Below are positions 1-7,992 of a DNA stretch of 63,103 bases, piece after piece. The position numbers were made by a program, and so were the translations under genes. The stretch is from Sebaldella sp. (lineage in GTDB: Bacteria > Fusobacteriota > Fusobacteriia > Fusobacteriales > Leptotrichiaceae). The stretch spans positions 1 to 63,103 of the forward strand of contig JAGOZX010000006.1 in NCBI GenBank assembly GCA_018058425.1, given 5' to 3'. The notes beneath the pieces were generated by a model, which saw nothing but the letters and a program-made list of their open reading frames with translations, was not told where the DNA came from and made no database searches. Numbering within the stretch: position 1 is the first letter of the stretch; each line of letters opens with the position of its first letter.

Positions 1-71
1 CATATTATGATGAGAATGGAAATGTAAGTAAAGTAGAAAAATATTCAAATGGTATAAAAGAAAATAAATAA
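1..71 (+). CDS. 3' end of an upstream gene (MORN/YwqK-like tail), partial
   Basis: The reading frame beginning at base 3 is open to a TAA at 69-71 and encodes a tail with the pattern YYDENGNVSKVEKYSNG. The short 'DENGN..KVEKYSNG' turn resembles the repeat unit of YwqK/MORN-variant proteins, in which such strands recur every 20-25 residues. Only 22 residues are visible, so the family is a guess. A terminator hairpin follows directly, which supports this being a real gene end. Confidence 0.5.
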   Translation, partial: YYDENGNVSKVEKYSNGIKENK

Positions 72-79
72 ATTTATAA

Positions 80-126
80 AAGAAGTTATTTTGGAAAAAG
101 TTTTTTTCGGATAACTTCTTTTTTTA
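80..126 (+). terminator. Intrinsic terminator of the upstream gene
   Basis: A perfect 10-bp stem (AAGAAGTTAT at 80-89 with ATAACTTCTT at 111-120) is followed by a run of T. The loop itself holds a short A/T pairing. Confidence 0.8.
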
Positions 127-268
127 TAGAAACTATAACTAAAAATCATTAAAATTACTAAATATTTAAGTGTAAAAATAAATAAAATATATGTGGATTT
201 TTTACTGAAAAAAAATGGAATTATCAGCATATTGAAAACAAAAACTTATTTTTTCTTCTATTTCATGA

Positions 269-274
269 TATAAT
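269..274 (+). promoter_or_regulatory. Probable -10 box of typA
   Basis: TATAAT lies 130 bases before typA. The -35 region 17 bases upstream is poor (TTATTT). Bases 127-268 hold nothing else recognisable. The resulting leader would contain the hairpin at 317-362. Confidence 0.4.
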
Positions 275-316
275 GTTCCGTAGCAAAAACTTCATAAATA
301 TAGATAAAGGGAAAAA

Positions 317-362
317 ATTCCTTCTCTCCTTTATTTTGAAATATGTGGAGACAAGAAGGAAT
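317..362 (+). other. Leader hairpin upstream of typA
   Basis: ATTCCTTCT (317-325) pairs with AGAAGGAAT (354-362), and CTCC (326-329) with GGAG (347-350), separated by a three-base bulge. No T run follows, so this is a structured 5' leader rather than a terminator. It ends 39 bases before the start codon. Confidence 0.5.
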
Positions 363-401
363 ATAATATTATAAAATAGCGAAAAGAAAGAAAGGAAAAC
401 A

Positions 402-2213
402 ATGAAAAATATCAAAAATATTGCAATAATAGCACACGTAGACCATGGTAAGACAACATTGGTAGATGCGTTGCTTAGACAATCAGGAACATTTTCGGCA
501 CATGAAAAGATGACAGAAAGAATAATGGACAGCAATGACTTAGAAAGAGAAAGAGGAATCACAATATTCTCTAAAAATGCCTCATTACATTATGGAGATT
601 ATAAAATAAATGTAGTAGATACTCCAGGACATGCTGATTTCGGAGGAGAAGTACAAAGAATACTAAAGATGGTAGATTCAGTATTATTATTAGTAGACGC
701 ATTTGAAGGTGTAATGCCTCAGACAAAATATGTTTTAAAACAAGCACTAGAGCATGGATTAAGACCAATAGTAGTTATTAATAAAATAGACAGACCAAAT
801 TCTTCACCAGATAAAGTAGTAGATTCAGTATTCGATTTATTTGTGGATTTGGGAGCAAATGAAAAGCAATTAGATTTTCCAATAGTATATGCATCTGCTA
901 AAGGTGGATTTGCTAAAAATGAATTAGAAGAGGAATCAGTAGATATGAAACCGCTTTTTGAAGCTATTTTAAAACATGTAGATGATCCAGAAGGAGATTC
1001 TAACGAGCCATTTCAAATGTTAGTTACTAATATTGAGTATGATGAATACTTAGGTAAATTAGGTACTGGAAGAATTCATAATGGTGTTTTAAGAAAGAAT
1101 CAAGAAGTAACTTTAATTAAAAGAGATGGTGGACTAGTAAATTATAAAATCACTAGAATTTTTGGTTATGAAGGATTGAAAAAGGTAGAACTAGAAGAAG
1201 CTGTGTGTGGAGATATAATTACAATAGCTGGATTAGAAAAAATAGATATAGGTGAAACTGTAGCTGATAAAGAAAATCCTAGAGCATTACCAGTTATTGA
1301 TATTGATGAACCTACACTAGCAATGACTTTCTCTGTAAATAACTCACCATTTGCAGGTAAAGATGGTAAATATGTAACTTCTAGAAATCTTATCGAAAGA
1401 TTAGAAAAAGAGTTACAACATAATGTAAGTATGAAGGTAGAGCCTACTGATTCTCCAGATTCATATGTAGTAAAAGGAAGAGGAGAATTACAATTATCTA
1501 TACTATTAGAAAACATGAGAAGAGAAGGCTATGAAGTACAAGTATCTAAGCCGGAAGTTATTTATAGAACAGTTGATGGGAAAAAACAAGAGCCTATAGA
1601 GCTTGCTATAGTTGACGTTGCAGATGAATTCGTTGGTGTAGTAATAGAGAAAATAGGTGTTAGAAAAGGTGAAATGATAAACATGATCCAAGGAACTGAT
1701 GGTTATACAAGACTTGAGTTCAAAGTACCGGCAAGAGGATTAATAGGTTTCACTAATGAGTTCTTGACTGAAACTAGAGGAACAGGAATTTTAAATCATT
1801 CATTTTATGATTATGGAGAATTTAAAGGAGAAGTAGTAACTAGAAGAAGAGGAGTTCTAATATCTATGGATGCTGGAACAAGTGTAGGTTACTCATTGAA
1901 TAATTTACAACCTAGAGGAATACTTTTCATAGCTCCTGGAGTAGATGTATATGAAGGAATGATAGTTGGAGAGCATTCACGTGAAAACGACTTAGTAGTA
2001 AATGTATGTAAAGGTAAAAAATTAACTAATACAAGATCATCAGGAAATGATGATGCGCTTAAATTAGCTCCTCCAAAAGAGTTTACATTAGAGTTAGCAT
2101 TAGAATATATCGAAGATGATGAATTAGTAGAAATAACACCAAAAAATATAAGATTAAGAAAAAAATATCTTACAGAAAATGATAGAAAAAGATCATCAAA
2201 AAAATCAGTATAA
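402..2213 (+). CDS. typA: Ribosome-associated GTPase TypA/BipA
   Basis: A translational GTPase of the EF-G/LepA superfamily that binds the ribosome and acts in stress adaptation and 50S assembly. The G motifs are clear: AHVDHGKTT at residues 11-19, RGITI at 51-55, DTPGH at 73-77 and NKIDRP at 127-132. The beta-barrel domain, EF-G-like domains III and V, and the TypA-specific C-terminal domain follow. At 603 residues it has the family's normal length. The start is preceded by GAAAGGAAAAC. It is monocistronic, with a hairpin in its leader and a strong terminator behind it. Confidence 0.97.
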   Translation: MKNIKNIAIIAHVDHGKTTLVDALLRQSGTFSAHEKMTERIMDSNDLERERGITIFSKNASLHYGDYKINVVDTPGHADFGGEVQRILKMVDSVLLLVDAFEGVMPQTKYVLKQALEHGLRPIVVINKIDRPNSSPDKVVDSVFDLFVDLGANEKQLDFPIVYASAKGGFAKNELEEESVDMKPLFEAILKHVDDPEGDSNEPFQMLVTNIEYDEYLGKLGTGRIHNGVLRKNQEVTLIKRDGGLVNYKITRIFGYEGLKKVELEEAVCGDIITIAGLEKIDIGETVADKENPRALPVIDIDEPTLAMTFSVNNSPFAGKDGKYVTSRNLIERLEKELQHNVSMKVEPTDSPDSYVVKGRGELQLSILLENMRREGYEVQVSKPEVIYRTVDGKKQEPIELAIVDVADEFVGVVIEKIGVRKGEMINMIQGTDGYTRLEFKVPARGLIGFTNEFLTETRGTGILNHSFYDYGEFKGEVVTRRRGVLISMDAGTSVGYSLNNLQPRGILFIAPGVDVYEGMIVGEHSRENDLVVNVCKGKKLTNTRSSGNDDALKLAPPKEFTLELALEYIEDDELVEITPKNIRLRKKYLTENDRKRSSKKSV

Positions 2214-2227
2214 TCAGTATATAAAAA

Positions 2228-2267
2228 AAGCTGTCTCAAATAGAAATTTGAGGCAGCTTTTCATTTT
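2228..2267. terminator. Bidirectional terminator between typA and tetR
   Basis: A 14-bp stem (2228-2241 with 2246-2259, one G-U pair) and a four-base loop are followed by T-rich sequence. A runs on the 5' side make it usable from the convergent tetR gene as well. Confidence 0.85.
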
Positions 2268-2288
2268 AGATATTTTTTAAGTTTTATT

Positions 2289-2927
2289 TTATTCGGAAAT
2301 CTCTTGTTTATATTTTTTTGCTATATAGTCAAAAGTACCAGATTTAGCACCTAATGTAATTTCCATAATATGAGCCAGAGCTTTTGATTTTTGAATTATT
2401 TCAGAAGGTTTCCATTGAAATATACCATCATCAAATAAAATTTGTGAGGAAACAAGAAAAAACTCTACAACTTCTTTAGGATACTCTGTTTTAAAAACTT
2501 TTTCTTTTATGCCCTGCTCAACTATATCAGTTAAAACAGGTGTTAGTTGGAGAATAGTCTGTACCAAACTTTTTTGATGCATTTCTGCATTATCTATCTG
2601 GTGAAATTGTTCTATCATTTTTTCTTTTTTATCTGATTCAGGACTCTGTCTTATAATAATTTTAAATATTTTTTCAGAAGCATTAAGACTTTGATCTGAG
2701 GATATAAGCTTAATTGCACCCATTTCAATATCTATAAAACGTAATACAATAGCATCCATAACTTCCTCTTTGGATTTAAAATAATAATAAAAAGTTCCTT
2801 TGGCAATACCAACTGCTGTTAAAATATCATTTATTGTAGTTTTAGAATATCCTTTTGTAATAAAAAGCATTTCAGCATTATCTAAAATTTCATTTTTACG
2901 TTCTTCAGGTTTTTTAGAAACTCCCAT
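2289..2927 (-). CDS. TetR/AcrR-family transcriptional regulator
   Basis: A one-component repressor of 212 residues. The N-terminal helix-turn-helix covers roughly residues 10-55 (ILDNAEMLFITKGYSKTT, then ILTAVGIAKGTFYYYFKSKE), the classic TetR pattern. The C-terminal ligand domain is unspecific. An upstream in-frame ATG at 2948 is rejected because GGAGG (2934-2938) sits seven bases before the ATG at 2927. It is divergent from the half-HU/outer-membrane pair and has its own promoter. A palindromic site on the divergent promoter makes those two genes its likely targets. The ligand is unknown. Confidence 0.93.
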   Translation of the reverse strand: MGVSKKPEERKNEILDNAEMLFITKGYSKTTINDILTAVGIAKGTFYYYFKSKEEVMDAIVLRFIDIEMGAIKLISSDQSLNASEKIFKIIIRQSPESDKKEKMIEQFHQIDNAEMHQKSLVQTILQLTPVLTDIVEQGIKEKVFKTEYPKEVVEFFLVSSQILFDDGIFQWKPSEIIQKSKALAHIMEITLGAKSGTFDYIAKKYKQEISE

Positions 2928-2957
2928 TTTATACCTCCAATGTGTCATTCATCATGA

Positions 2958-2987
2958 ATTATAATATGATTATTATAATAAAGTCAA
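2958..2987 (-). promoter_or_regulatory. Promoter of the tetR gene
   Basis: On the minus strand TTGACT (2982-2987) and TATAAT (2958-2963) are 18 bases apart. It lies about 70 bases away from the divergent operator, so direct autoregulation by that site is not obvious. Confidence 0.65.
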
Positions 2988-3024
2988 GGCTTACATTCAA
3001 ATCAATATTTTTCCAAAAATATAT

Positions 3025-3053
3025 TTGACATTATAAATAAAATGATATATAAT
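3025..3053 (+). promoter_or_regulatory. Consensus sigma70 promoter of the half-HU / barrel pair
   Basis: A perfect TTGACA (3025-3030), a 17-base spacer and a perfect TATAAT (3048-3053). A promoter this strong needs a repressor, and the palindrome just downstream provides the site. Confidence 0.85.
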
Positions 3054-3056
3054 ATT

Positions 3057-3079
3057 TATAGACTGACGGTCGGTCTATA
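3057..3079. promoter_or_regulatory. TetR-type operator overlapping the transcription start
   Basis: TATA-GACTGACGGTCGGTC-TATA is an imperfect 23-bp palindrome: 20 of 23 positions are symmetric and the centre is the only forced mismatch. The GACNGAC half-sites are typical of TetR-family operators. It begins four bases after the -10 box, where a bound repressor would block initiation. Assignment to the neighbouring tetR product is inference. Confidence 0.75.
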
Positions 3080-3111
3080 AATATTTGTAGTAAAATATAG
3101 GAGAGTGAATT

Positions 3112-3312
3112 ATGAATAAAACAGAAATGATTGCAAAGGTTTCAGTAGAATCAGGAATAGGAGTAGAAGAGTGTGAGAAAGTTCTGGATGCTTTTGAAGA
3201 AGTATTAAGTGAAGAATTAGCCACTTCTAAAAGAGTTGGTAATATTTTTGAAAAAGTATATAAAATAATGAGTTTTTTAAAAGGTAAAAAGGACAATAAA
3301 CAAAATTTATAG
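3112..3312 (+). CDS. Truncated HU/IHF-like protein (dimerisation half only)
   Basis: A 66-residue protein whose first ~42 residues (MNKTEMIAKVSVESGIGVEE, then CEKVLDAFEEVL) match the two N-terminal helices of HU. HU proteins are about 90 residues, and the DNA-wrapping beta-arms are absent here. The tail instead is basic (FLKGKKDNKQNL). No frameshifted arm sequence is seen behind the stop. GGAGAG precedes the ATG. It is first in a TetR-controlled unit with the outer membrane protein at 3356. It may form homodimers or heterodimerise with full-length HU; both are inference. Confidence 0.7.
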   Translation: MNKTEMIAKVSVESGIGVEECEKVLDAFEEVLSEELATSKRVGNIFEKVYKIMSFLKGKKDNKQNL

Positions 3313-3355
3313 ATAAACAATAATAAAAATATTATATAAAAACTAGGAGGAGAAA

Positions 3356-4009
3356 ATGAAAAAAACATTATTATTAATTGCTCTAATAAGCAATTTAGGA
3401 TTAGCAGGAGAACTAACAATAAGAGGAGGGCTTACTGGGACTAATTTTGATCAAAATGATAATACATCATCAATAAATCAAAATACGAAAATGAATGGTG
3501 GAACATTTATAGGTGTAGATTATACTTCAAATTTACCTAAACTTCCTGAAAATTTAAAGTTTGGAGTTGGATTTGACTTTGGAGGAGTTAAAGCAAGAGA
3601 TAAAGACTTTTCAAAAAAATATTTAAATAATGGAAATGCTAATAATTATGATTATAAATATGATGATTCAGTAATACTTACAGCACCATTATATGGAATT
3701 ATCAAATATGAATTTACAAATAGTTCTAAAATAACACCTTATTTAATAGGAAGAGTGGGGTATGACATCGCAAATACAAAAAATGATGTTAAGAATTATA
3801 AAACTGGAGAAACAAATAAATTAAAAATTGAAAATGGATTTTTTTATGGGGTTGGAGCAGGAATAAAATTACAAAATTGGAGTTTTGAGTTGAGTTATGA
3901 CAGCACAGAAACTAAAACTTCATATGAAGATTCTAATTATAAAATTAATGATTCTAAAAAGAATCTTCAAAAATTAGGAATAGCAGCAGGATATACATTT
4001 AAGTTTTAA
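3356..4009 (+). CDS. Small outer membrane beta-barrel protein
   Basis: A 217-residue protein with a signal peptide (MKKTLLLIALISNLGLAG) followed by alternating amphipathic strands (GVGFDFGGV, YGIIKYEFTN, YLIGRVGYD, FFYGVGAGIKL, FELSYDST) and a C-terminal GYTFKF. The final aromatic residue is the usual signal for barrel assembly. The length fits an 8-stranded OmpX/OmpA-type barrel (OMP_b-brl class). AGGAGG precedes the start. It lies 43 bases behind the half-HU gene and shares its promoter. Function is unknown; TetR control suggests inducible envelope remodelling. Confidence 0.85.
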   Translation: MKKTLLLIALISNLGLAGELTIRGGLTGTNFDQNDNTSSINQNTKMNGGTFIGVDYTSNLPKLPENLKFGVGFDFGGVKARDKDFSKKYLNNGNANNYDYKYDDSVILTAPLYGIIKYEFTNSSKITPYLIGRVGYDIANTKNDVKNYKTGETNKLKIENGFFYGVGAGIKLQNWSFELSYDSTETKTSYEDSNYKINDSKKNLQKLGIAAGYTFKF

Positions 4010-4179
4010 TAAGCTTAATTTGTGGCAGATATGAGGATGGTTAATATAAATATTTCAAAATAAGAAATAGAAAAGTGAAATAGTAAATTTATTGATATTG
4101 AATAACTTTACAAGGATATTCAATGGAGACAGCCCACTTCACTGCTGCACTTTAAATAATGAAAAGGAAGGTTATAAAT

Positions 4180-4752
4180 ATGGAATTAAAAAACAAAAAA
4201 ATAATTGCTTTAACAGTAATATTCGTATTAGTACTGGGGACTGCTGTTATATATGTTGGTGGAATATTAAAAAATAATAATGAAAATGAAATAATTATGA
4301 CTAGTAAAGATAGTGAAAAAGTGCCTGTAATAGCACTAAATTTATCTGAAAAAGAAGCTATTGATATGGCAATGGAAGTATCTGGCGGAGGAACAGTAGT
4401 AGAATATTCCGTAAAGAACAGAAGATATGAAGCAAAACATGAAATTGAAATTTTAAATGGAAAGTCAAAATATGAAATAAAAATCGATGATAATGATTCT
4501 GAAATAATAGAATATGAAAAAGATAGAATTAATGGTAGTCGTGATGAAAACTATATAAAAGATTTAGTTTTAAGTTCTAAAATTAATATTGATGATGCTA
4601 AGAAAAAAGTAATGGAAAAAACTGGTGGAGGACTTATATTTTCTTATGAATTACATGTAAATAATGGTAAGCTTTACTATGATATTGAAGTGGTAAATGG
4701 GGTTAAGAAGCATGAAATGAAAATTGATGCTTCTACTGGTGAATTTATATGA
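4180..4752 (+). CDS. Membrane-anchored protein with two PepSY domains
   Basis: About 190 residues. One N-terminal transmembrane segment (IIALTVIFVLVLGTAVIYVG) is followed by two PepSY-type repeats, roughly residues 45-108 (LSEKEAIDMAMEVSGGGTVV onward) and 120-190 (INIDDAKKKVMEKTGGGLIF onward). Each ends in the 'YEIKID'-type strand characteristic of the fold. PepSY domains are protease inhibitors or sensor modules facing the exterior. The start at 4180 is chosen because AAGGAAGG lies eight bases upstream; an in-frame ATG at 4159 has no ribosome site. The 5' flank (4010-4179) holds an ATTGAAT/ATTCAAT hairpin at 4097-4124. Confidence 0.8.
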   Translation: MELKNKKIIALTVIFVLVLGTAVIYVGGILKNNNENEIIMTSKDSEKVPVIALNLSEKEAIDMAMEVSGGGTVVEYSVKNRRYEAKHEIEILNGKSKYEIKIDDNDSEIIEYEKDRINGSRDENYIKDLVLSSKINIDDAKKKVMEKTGGGLIFSYELHVNNGKLYYDIEVVNGVKKHEMKIDASTGEFI

Positions 4753-4943
4753 TGAAAGTAATGAAATACAAGATATTAAGAAATAAATAGCAGAGGTAAT
4801 GAAAAGTTACAGGTCCCGCAGTATCATATTTTCAGGAGAAGAGAGTGGGTTTGTTCCTTTCAGTTTGTTATTCTACCTTATATTTTTTTTGCATTTATTT
4901 TTATGCCTACTTTTCTATCTATAATCATAATTATTACTATAAA

Positions 4944-4984
4944 AAAACTGTCTCAAAAAGTACTTTTGAAACAGTTTTATTTTG
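4944..4984. terminator. Bidirectional terminator between PepSY and DUF937 genes
   Basis: A 16-bp stem with one mismatch (4944-4959 with 4963-4978) and a three-base loop, flanked by A and T runs on both sides. It serves both convergent genes. Confidence 0.8.
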
Positions 4985-4996
4985 ATGTCTAAAATT

Positions 4997-5590
4997 TTAT
5001 TTTTTAAAAAATTTACCTAATAAATTTACGGCATCATCCATAACATTACCATCTTTATTGCTGTCTAATAAATTTGTTATAGTTTCCATAATATTACCAT
5101 TATTTGATGAACCAAGGAAGCCGGAAATCATTGTTGTAAGTCCTGATACACCATCAGCATCTAAGTTTTGTTCCTTTTTAGTTTTTCCTAAGTATTCTAA
5201 AACAAGTGGAGCAAGCATACTCATTAGTTTTAAAGTAGAAGAAGTATCCAGTCCGCTAGATTTACTAATAGTATTTGTTACTTGGCTTTCTTTGTCTCCA
5301 AACATATGTTTTAGTATTCCTGTACCATTTTCAGATTGATAGTTAGAGATAAGAGATCCAACATCATTAAGTTTTGTTCCATCATGATCTTTTTCTAATG
5401 CATCAGCTAATGATTTGGCACCATCTTTAGAGTTTGTGTTTTTATTTAGTGCTTCAAGCATAGTAGGTAAAGCCACAGATGCTGCTGATAAAATCTCATT
5501 TTTTTTATCCTTTTCGCCTAAAGAATCCTGTATTTTGTCAATATTCGAATCAAGAAGACTAGAAAAAATATCTAAAATATTGTTATTCAT
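4997..5590 (-). CDS. DUF937 (YidB-like) family protein
   Basis: A 197-residue soluble helical protein with no signal peptide. The pattern ASVALPTMLEALNKN in the N-terminal half, the DGTKLNDVGSLI turn, and the glycine-rich GILKHMFG and MLAPLVLEYLGK helices are the DUF937 signature. The C-terminal 'DSNKDGNVMDD' acidic stretch looks like a degenerate calcium-type loop. AGGAGGT is placed correctly before ATG. DUF937 has no established reaction. It is convergent with the PepSY gene and appears monocistronic. Confidence 0.85.
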   Translation of the reverse strand: MNNNILDIFSSLLDSNIDKIQDSLGEKDKKNEILSAASVALPTMLEALNKNTNSKDGAKSLADALEKDHDGTKLNDVGSLISNYQSENGTGILKHMFGDKESQVTNTISKSSGLDTSSTLKLMSMLAPLVLEYLGKTKKEQNLDADGVSGLTTMISGFLGSSNNGNIMETITNLLDSNKDGNVMDDAVNLLGKFFKK

Positions 5591-5770
5591 TGTATTACCT
5601 CCTAGAAATGTTATGATATTATAAAATCAAAAAATGTACTACTTTTTCGAAGTTTTAATGTTATTTACATGTTACTACATATAGAAAAAAATTACAATAT
5701 TAATTTTGGGCATATGAGAGTGAATTGGTAGGGGTATTTTTATTGTGTTGTAGGTGTTAATTGTCTGGGT

Positions 5771-5811
5771 AGTTAGAGATCCTCACGTCGCTACGCTTCT
5801 CAGGATGACAG
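5771..5811. repeat. 41-bp GC-rich intergenic repeat, copy A
   Basis: This 41-base element matches 57220-57260 at 39 of 41 positions. Its core is CCTCACGTCGCTACGCTTCT and it ends in CAGGATGACAG. Its GC content is far above its surroundings. The ATCCT and AGGAT ends can pair. The rest of the 346-base gap (5591-5936) holds G/T-rich sequence with no convincing gene. Confidence 0.85.
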
Positions 5812-5936
5812 CTTGAAGGGCTTTTCTTCGGATGGATAAAAAGAACTATTTTTCTAATTTTTTATAAAAGTGATTGAAAAAAAGCTGTATTTGAAGTATT
5901 ATTTATAAAAGAACTATATGGGAGGAGCTAATTTAT

Positions 5937-6575
5937 ATGGATGAGATTAAAGAGTGGCATACAAAAAGAATAATTGAAAAATTAAAAGGAAATCTTGAAA
6001 AAAGAAACATGGAACTAATATTTTTAGAGAAAAAAGAATTACTGGAAGAAAAAGTAAAAGATTTTGTTACAGACGGGGATATTATTTCTTTTGGAGGATC
6101 AACAACTTTAGAGGAAACAGGAATTTTAGATTTTTTTAGAAGAGGAAATTATGATTTTTTAGATAGGGATACTTGTAAAACAAGAGAAGAAAAGGATGAG
6201 ATTTATAGAAAAGCATATTTTGCAGATCATTATTTTTTAAGTGCTAATGCTGTTACATTAGATGGCGAAATAATGAATGTAGATGGTTATGGAAATAGGA
6301 TTTCAGCAATGATATTTGGACCAAAACAAGTTTTTGTAATAATTGGGATAAATAAATTAGTAAAGGACTTAAAAGAAGGAGAAGAGAGAATAAAACTTTT
6401 TGCAGGACCAATGGATGCCAAAAAGCTTTCTAAAATGACTCCATGTGTTAGTACAGCAGAATGTATGGATTGTAAGTCACCTGATAGAATATGTAATAAA
6501 TACCTAGTTTATAGGAGAGAGTCGATTCCTAACAGAATGAAAATTATACTGATTAACGAGGAGTTAGGTTATTAG
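5937..6575 (+). CDS. LUD-domain (LutC/YkgG-like, DUF162) protein
   Basis: A 212-residue protein of the LUD superfamily, which includes LutB and LutC of L-lactate oxidation. The nucleotide-binding-like SFGGSTTLEETGI (about residues 46-58), SANAVTLDGEIMNVDGYGNR (102-121) and FGPKQVFVIIG are family hallmarks. A C-terminal cluster CVSTAECMDCKSPDRICN carries four to five cysteines, as in stand-alone lactate-utilisation proteins. No lutA or lutB partner is nearby, so lactate metabolism is not demonstrated. GGGAGGAG lies before the start. It is followed by a transporter gene 53 bases downstream. Confidence 0.85.
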   Translation: MDEIKEWHTKRIIEKLKGNLEKRNMELIFLEKKELLEEKVKDFVTDGDIISFGGSTTLEETGILDFFRRGNYDFLDRDTCKTREEKDEIYRKAYFADHYFLSANAVTLDGEIMNVDGYGNRISAMIFGPKQVFVIIGINKLVKDLKEGEERIKLFAGPMDAKKLSKMTPCVSTAECMDCKSPDRICNKYLVYRRESIPNRMKIILINEELGY

Positions 6576-6628
6576 AAATATACAAAGAATAAAAAAATGT
6601 ATCTCATAAGAATGAAGGGAAATATATA

Positions 6629-7525
6629 ATGAAAAGTAAAATAATGAAAGGTAATATTTTTGCAATAATAACTTTATTTGCTTGGGATTTTACTTATATA
6701 GTAGGAAAAAATTTATTAAAAGAGTTAGAACCAGTTCAAATTTTACTTTTTAGATTTACATTAGTTTCACTTTTAAGTGCAATTCTAAATATAAATGAAT
6801 ATCATAAAAAGGATATACGAGAAGAAGGCAAATTTATTATGGTTGGCTTTTTAATATTTTTATATTTTATTTTAGAAAATAATGGTTTAAAACTTACTAC
6901 AGCTTCAAATATAGGATTTATATTAGGAACACTTCCATTTTTTTCATCTATAGTGGCACACTTTTTTACAAAGGATGAAAAAATAACTAAAGCATTAATT
7001 TTAGGCTTTACAGTATCAATGATAGGCGTGGGAATAATATCATTTTCAAATGGTATTTCTGTAAAGATAAAAGGAGATATCTTAATGCTTTTAGCAGTTA
7101 TAGTGTGGAGTTTTTATTCACTTTGCTTAAAAAAATATAAGTTTAAGTATTCTGCATATTATGTGACTAAAAAAACTTTTTCATATGCTTCTATTTTTTT
7201 GATTTTATATATGTTAATTAGTAAAAGTAGTTTTCCAGATATTTCTAAGATAGATATCAAAATGGGGTTAGGAATAGCTTATCTTGTAATAGTCGCTTCT
7301 TTTTTAGGCTTTATATTTTGGGGAAAGGCAATAAAGTATATAGGGATAGTTAAGACTTCAAATTATTTATACTTTTCTCCCATAAATGTTATGTTTTTTT
7401 CATATATATTTTTAGGTGAAGAAATTACAGTACAAAAAATTATCGGTGGAGGTTTTATTTTATTGGGAGGATTTATATTAAAAAAGAAAACTAAAAAAAT
7501 CAAATGCTTTAATTCTAGTATGTAA
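6629..7525 (+). CDS. EamA/DMT-superfamily transporter
   Basis: A 298-residue inner-membrane protein with about ten hydrophobic helices arranged as two EamA halves (residues ~8-140 and ~150-285). Typical motifs are FRFTLVSLLSAIL in the first half and LGEEITVQKIIGGGFILLGG near the end, where 'GE.....GG.lIl.G' closes most EamA proteins. A lysine-rich cytoplasmic tail follows. The family exports metabolites such as amino acids; the substrate cannot be read from sequence. Confidence 0.9.
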   Translation: MKSKIMKGNIFAIITLFAWDFTYIVGKNLLKELEPVQILLFRFTLVSLLSAILNINEYHKKDIREEGKFIMVGFLIFLYFILENNGLKLTTASNIGFILGTLPFFSSIVAHFFTKDEKITKALILGFTVSMIGVGIISFSNGISVKIKGDILMLLAVIVWSFYSLCLKKYKFKYSAYYVTKKTFSYASIFLILYMLISKSSFPDISKIDIKMGLGIAYLVIVASFLGFIFWGKAIKYIGIVKTSNYLYFSPINVMFFSYIFLGEEITVQKIIGGGFILLGGFILKKKTKKIKCFNSSM

Positions 7526-7551
7526 TATAAATAATTTTTTTATATATTACC

Positions 7552-7580
7552 TTGACAAAACAATGTTTATTTATTATAAT
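7552..7580 (+). promoter_or_regulatory. Promoter of rpmF
   Basis: A perfect TTGACA (7552-7557), a 17-base spacer and a perfect TATAAT (7575-7580), giving a leader of about 70 bases before rpmF. Confidence 0.88.
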
Positions 7581-7655
7581 ATCTTGTGAATTATATAAAA
7601 ATATTTAATAAGATGTTTATTTATATATCTGTTTTATAGGAAGGAGAAGATAACA

Positions 7656-7841
7656 ATGGCAGTACCTAAGAAAAAGACGTCTAAAGCTAAGAGAAATATG
7701 AGAAGAGCACATGATTCGATTTCTGCACCTAATATTATAATAGAGGCAGACGGAACAGTAAGAAGACCTCATAGAGTGAATCTTGAGACTGGTGTATACA
7801 AGGGTAAACAAGTTATAGAAATTCAAGATGAGACTGAGTAG
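7656..7841 (+). CDS. rpmF: 50S ribosomal protein L32
   Basis: A 61-residue protein starting [20 protein letters not shown], the universal L32 N-terminus, followed by the SISAPNIII and [19 protein letters not shown] segments. The zinc-binding cysteines of some L32 forms are absent (C-minus type). AAGGAGAAG precedes the start. In many bacteria rpmF is followed by plsX and the fab genes; here fabH follows directly, beyond a terminator. Confidence 0.97.
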   Translation: MAVPKKKTSKAKRNMRRAHDSISAPNIIIEADGTVRRPHRVNLETGVYKGKQVIEIQDETE

Positions 7842-7859
7842 AATAGTTGATAATACATA

Positions 7860-7888
7860 GGCAAGATGTTAGGTCGTCTTGCTTTTTT
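7860..7888 (+). terminator. Terminator of rpmF
   Basis: GCAAGATG (7861-7868) pairs with CGTCTTGC (7875-7882, one G-U) and is followed by six T. Confidence 0.8.
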
Positions 7889-7992
7889 CAATATAAATAA
7901 GATTATTGAATAAAAGTATTCGTTTTAAATTTTTATTAAATTAGAAAAAAAGGAAAGTTTTTGAAATTAAATAATTTTAGTAGGTGATAAGA

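Noticed and set aside
45..562. Antisense open frames at 45-230 and 263-562
   Set aside because: They run through a terminator and the start of typA, are Phe/Leu/Ile-rich as expected from the complement of AT-rich DNA, and lack ribosome sites.
3112..3355. Frameshifted full-length HU gene
   Set aside because: None of the three frames between 3250 and 3355 encodes the beta-arm region of HU, so a simple frameshift does not explain the short product.
4092..4277. Open frame overlapping the start of the PepSY gene
   Set aside because: It is in a different frame from the well-supported PepSY gene, has no ribosome site and no recognisable content.
7984..7992. GTG start for fabH
   Set aside because: The GTG lies inside the AGGTG ribosome site; the TTG at 7993 gives proper spacing and the family N-terminus.
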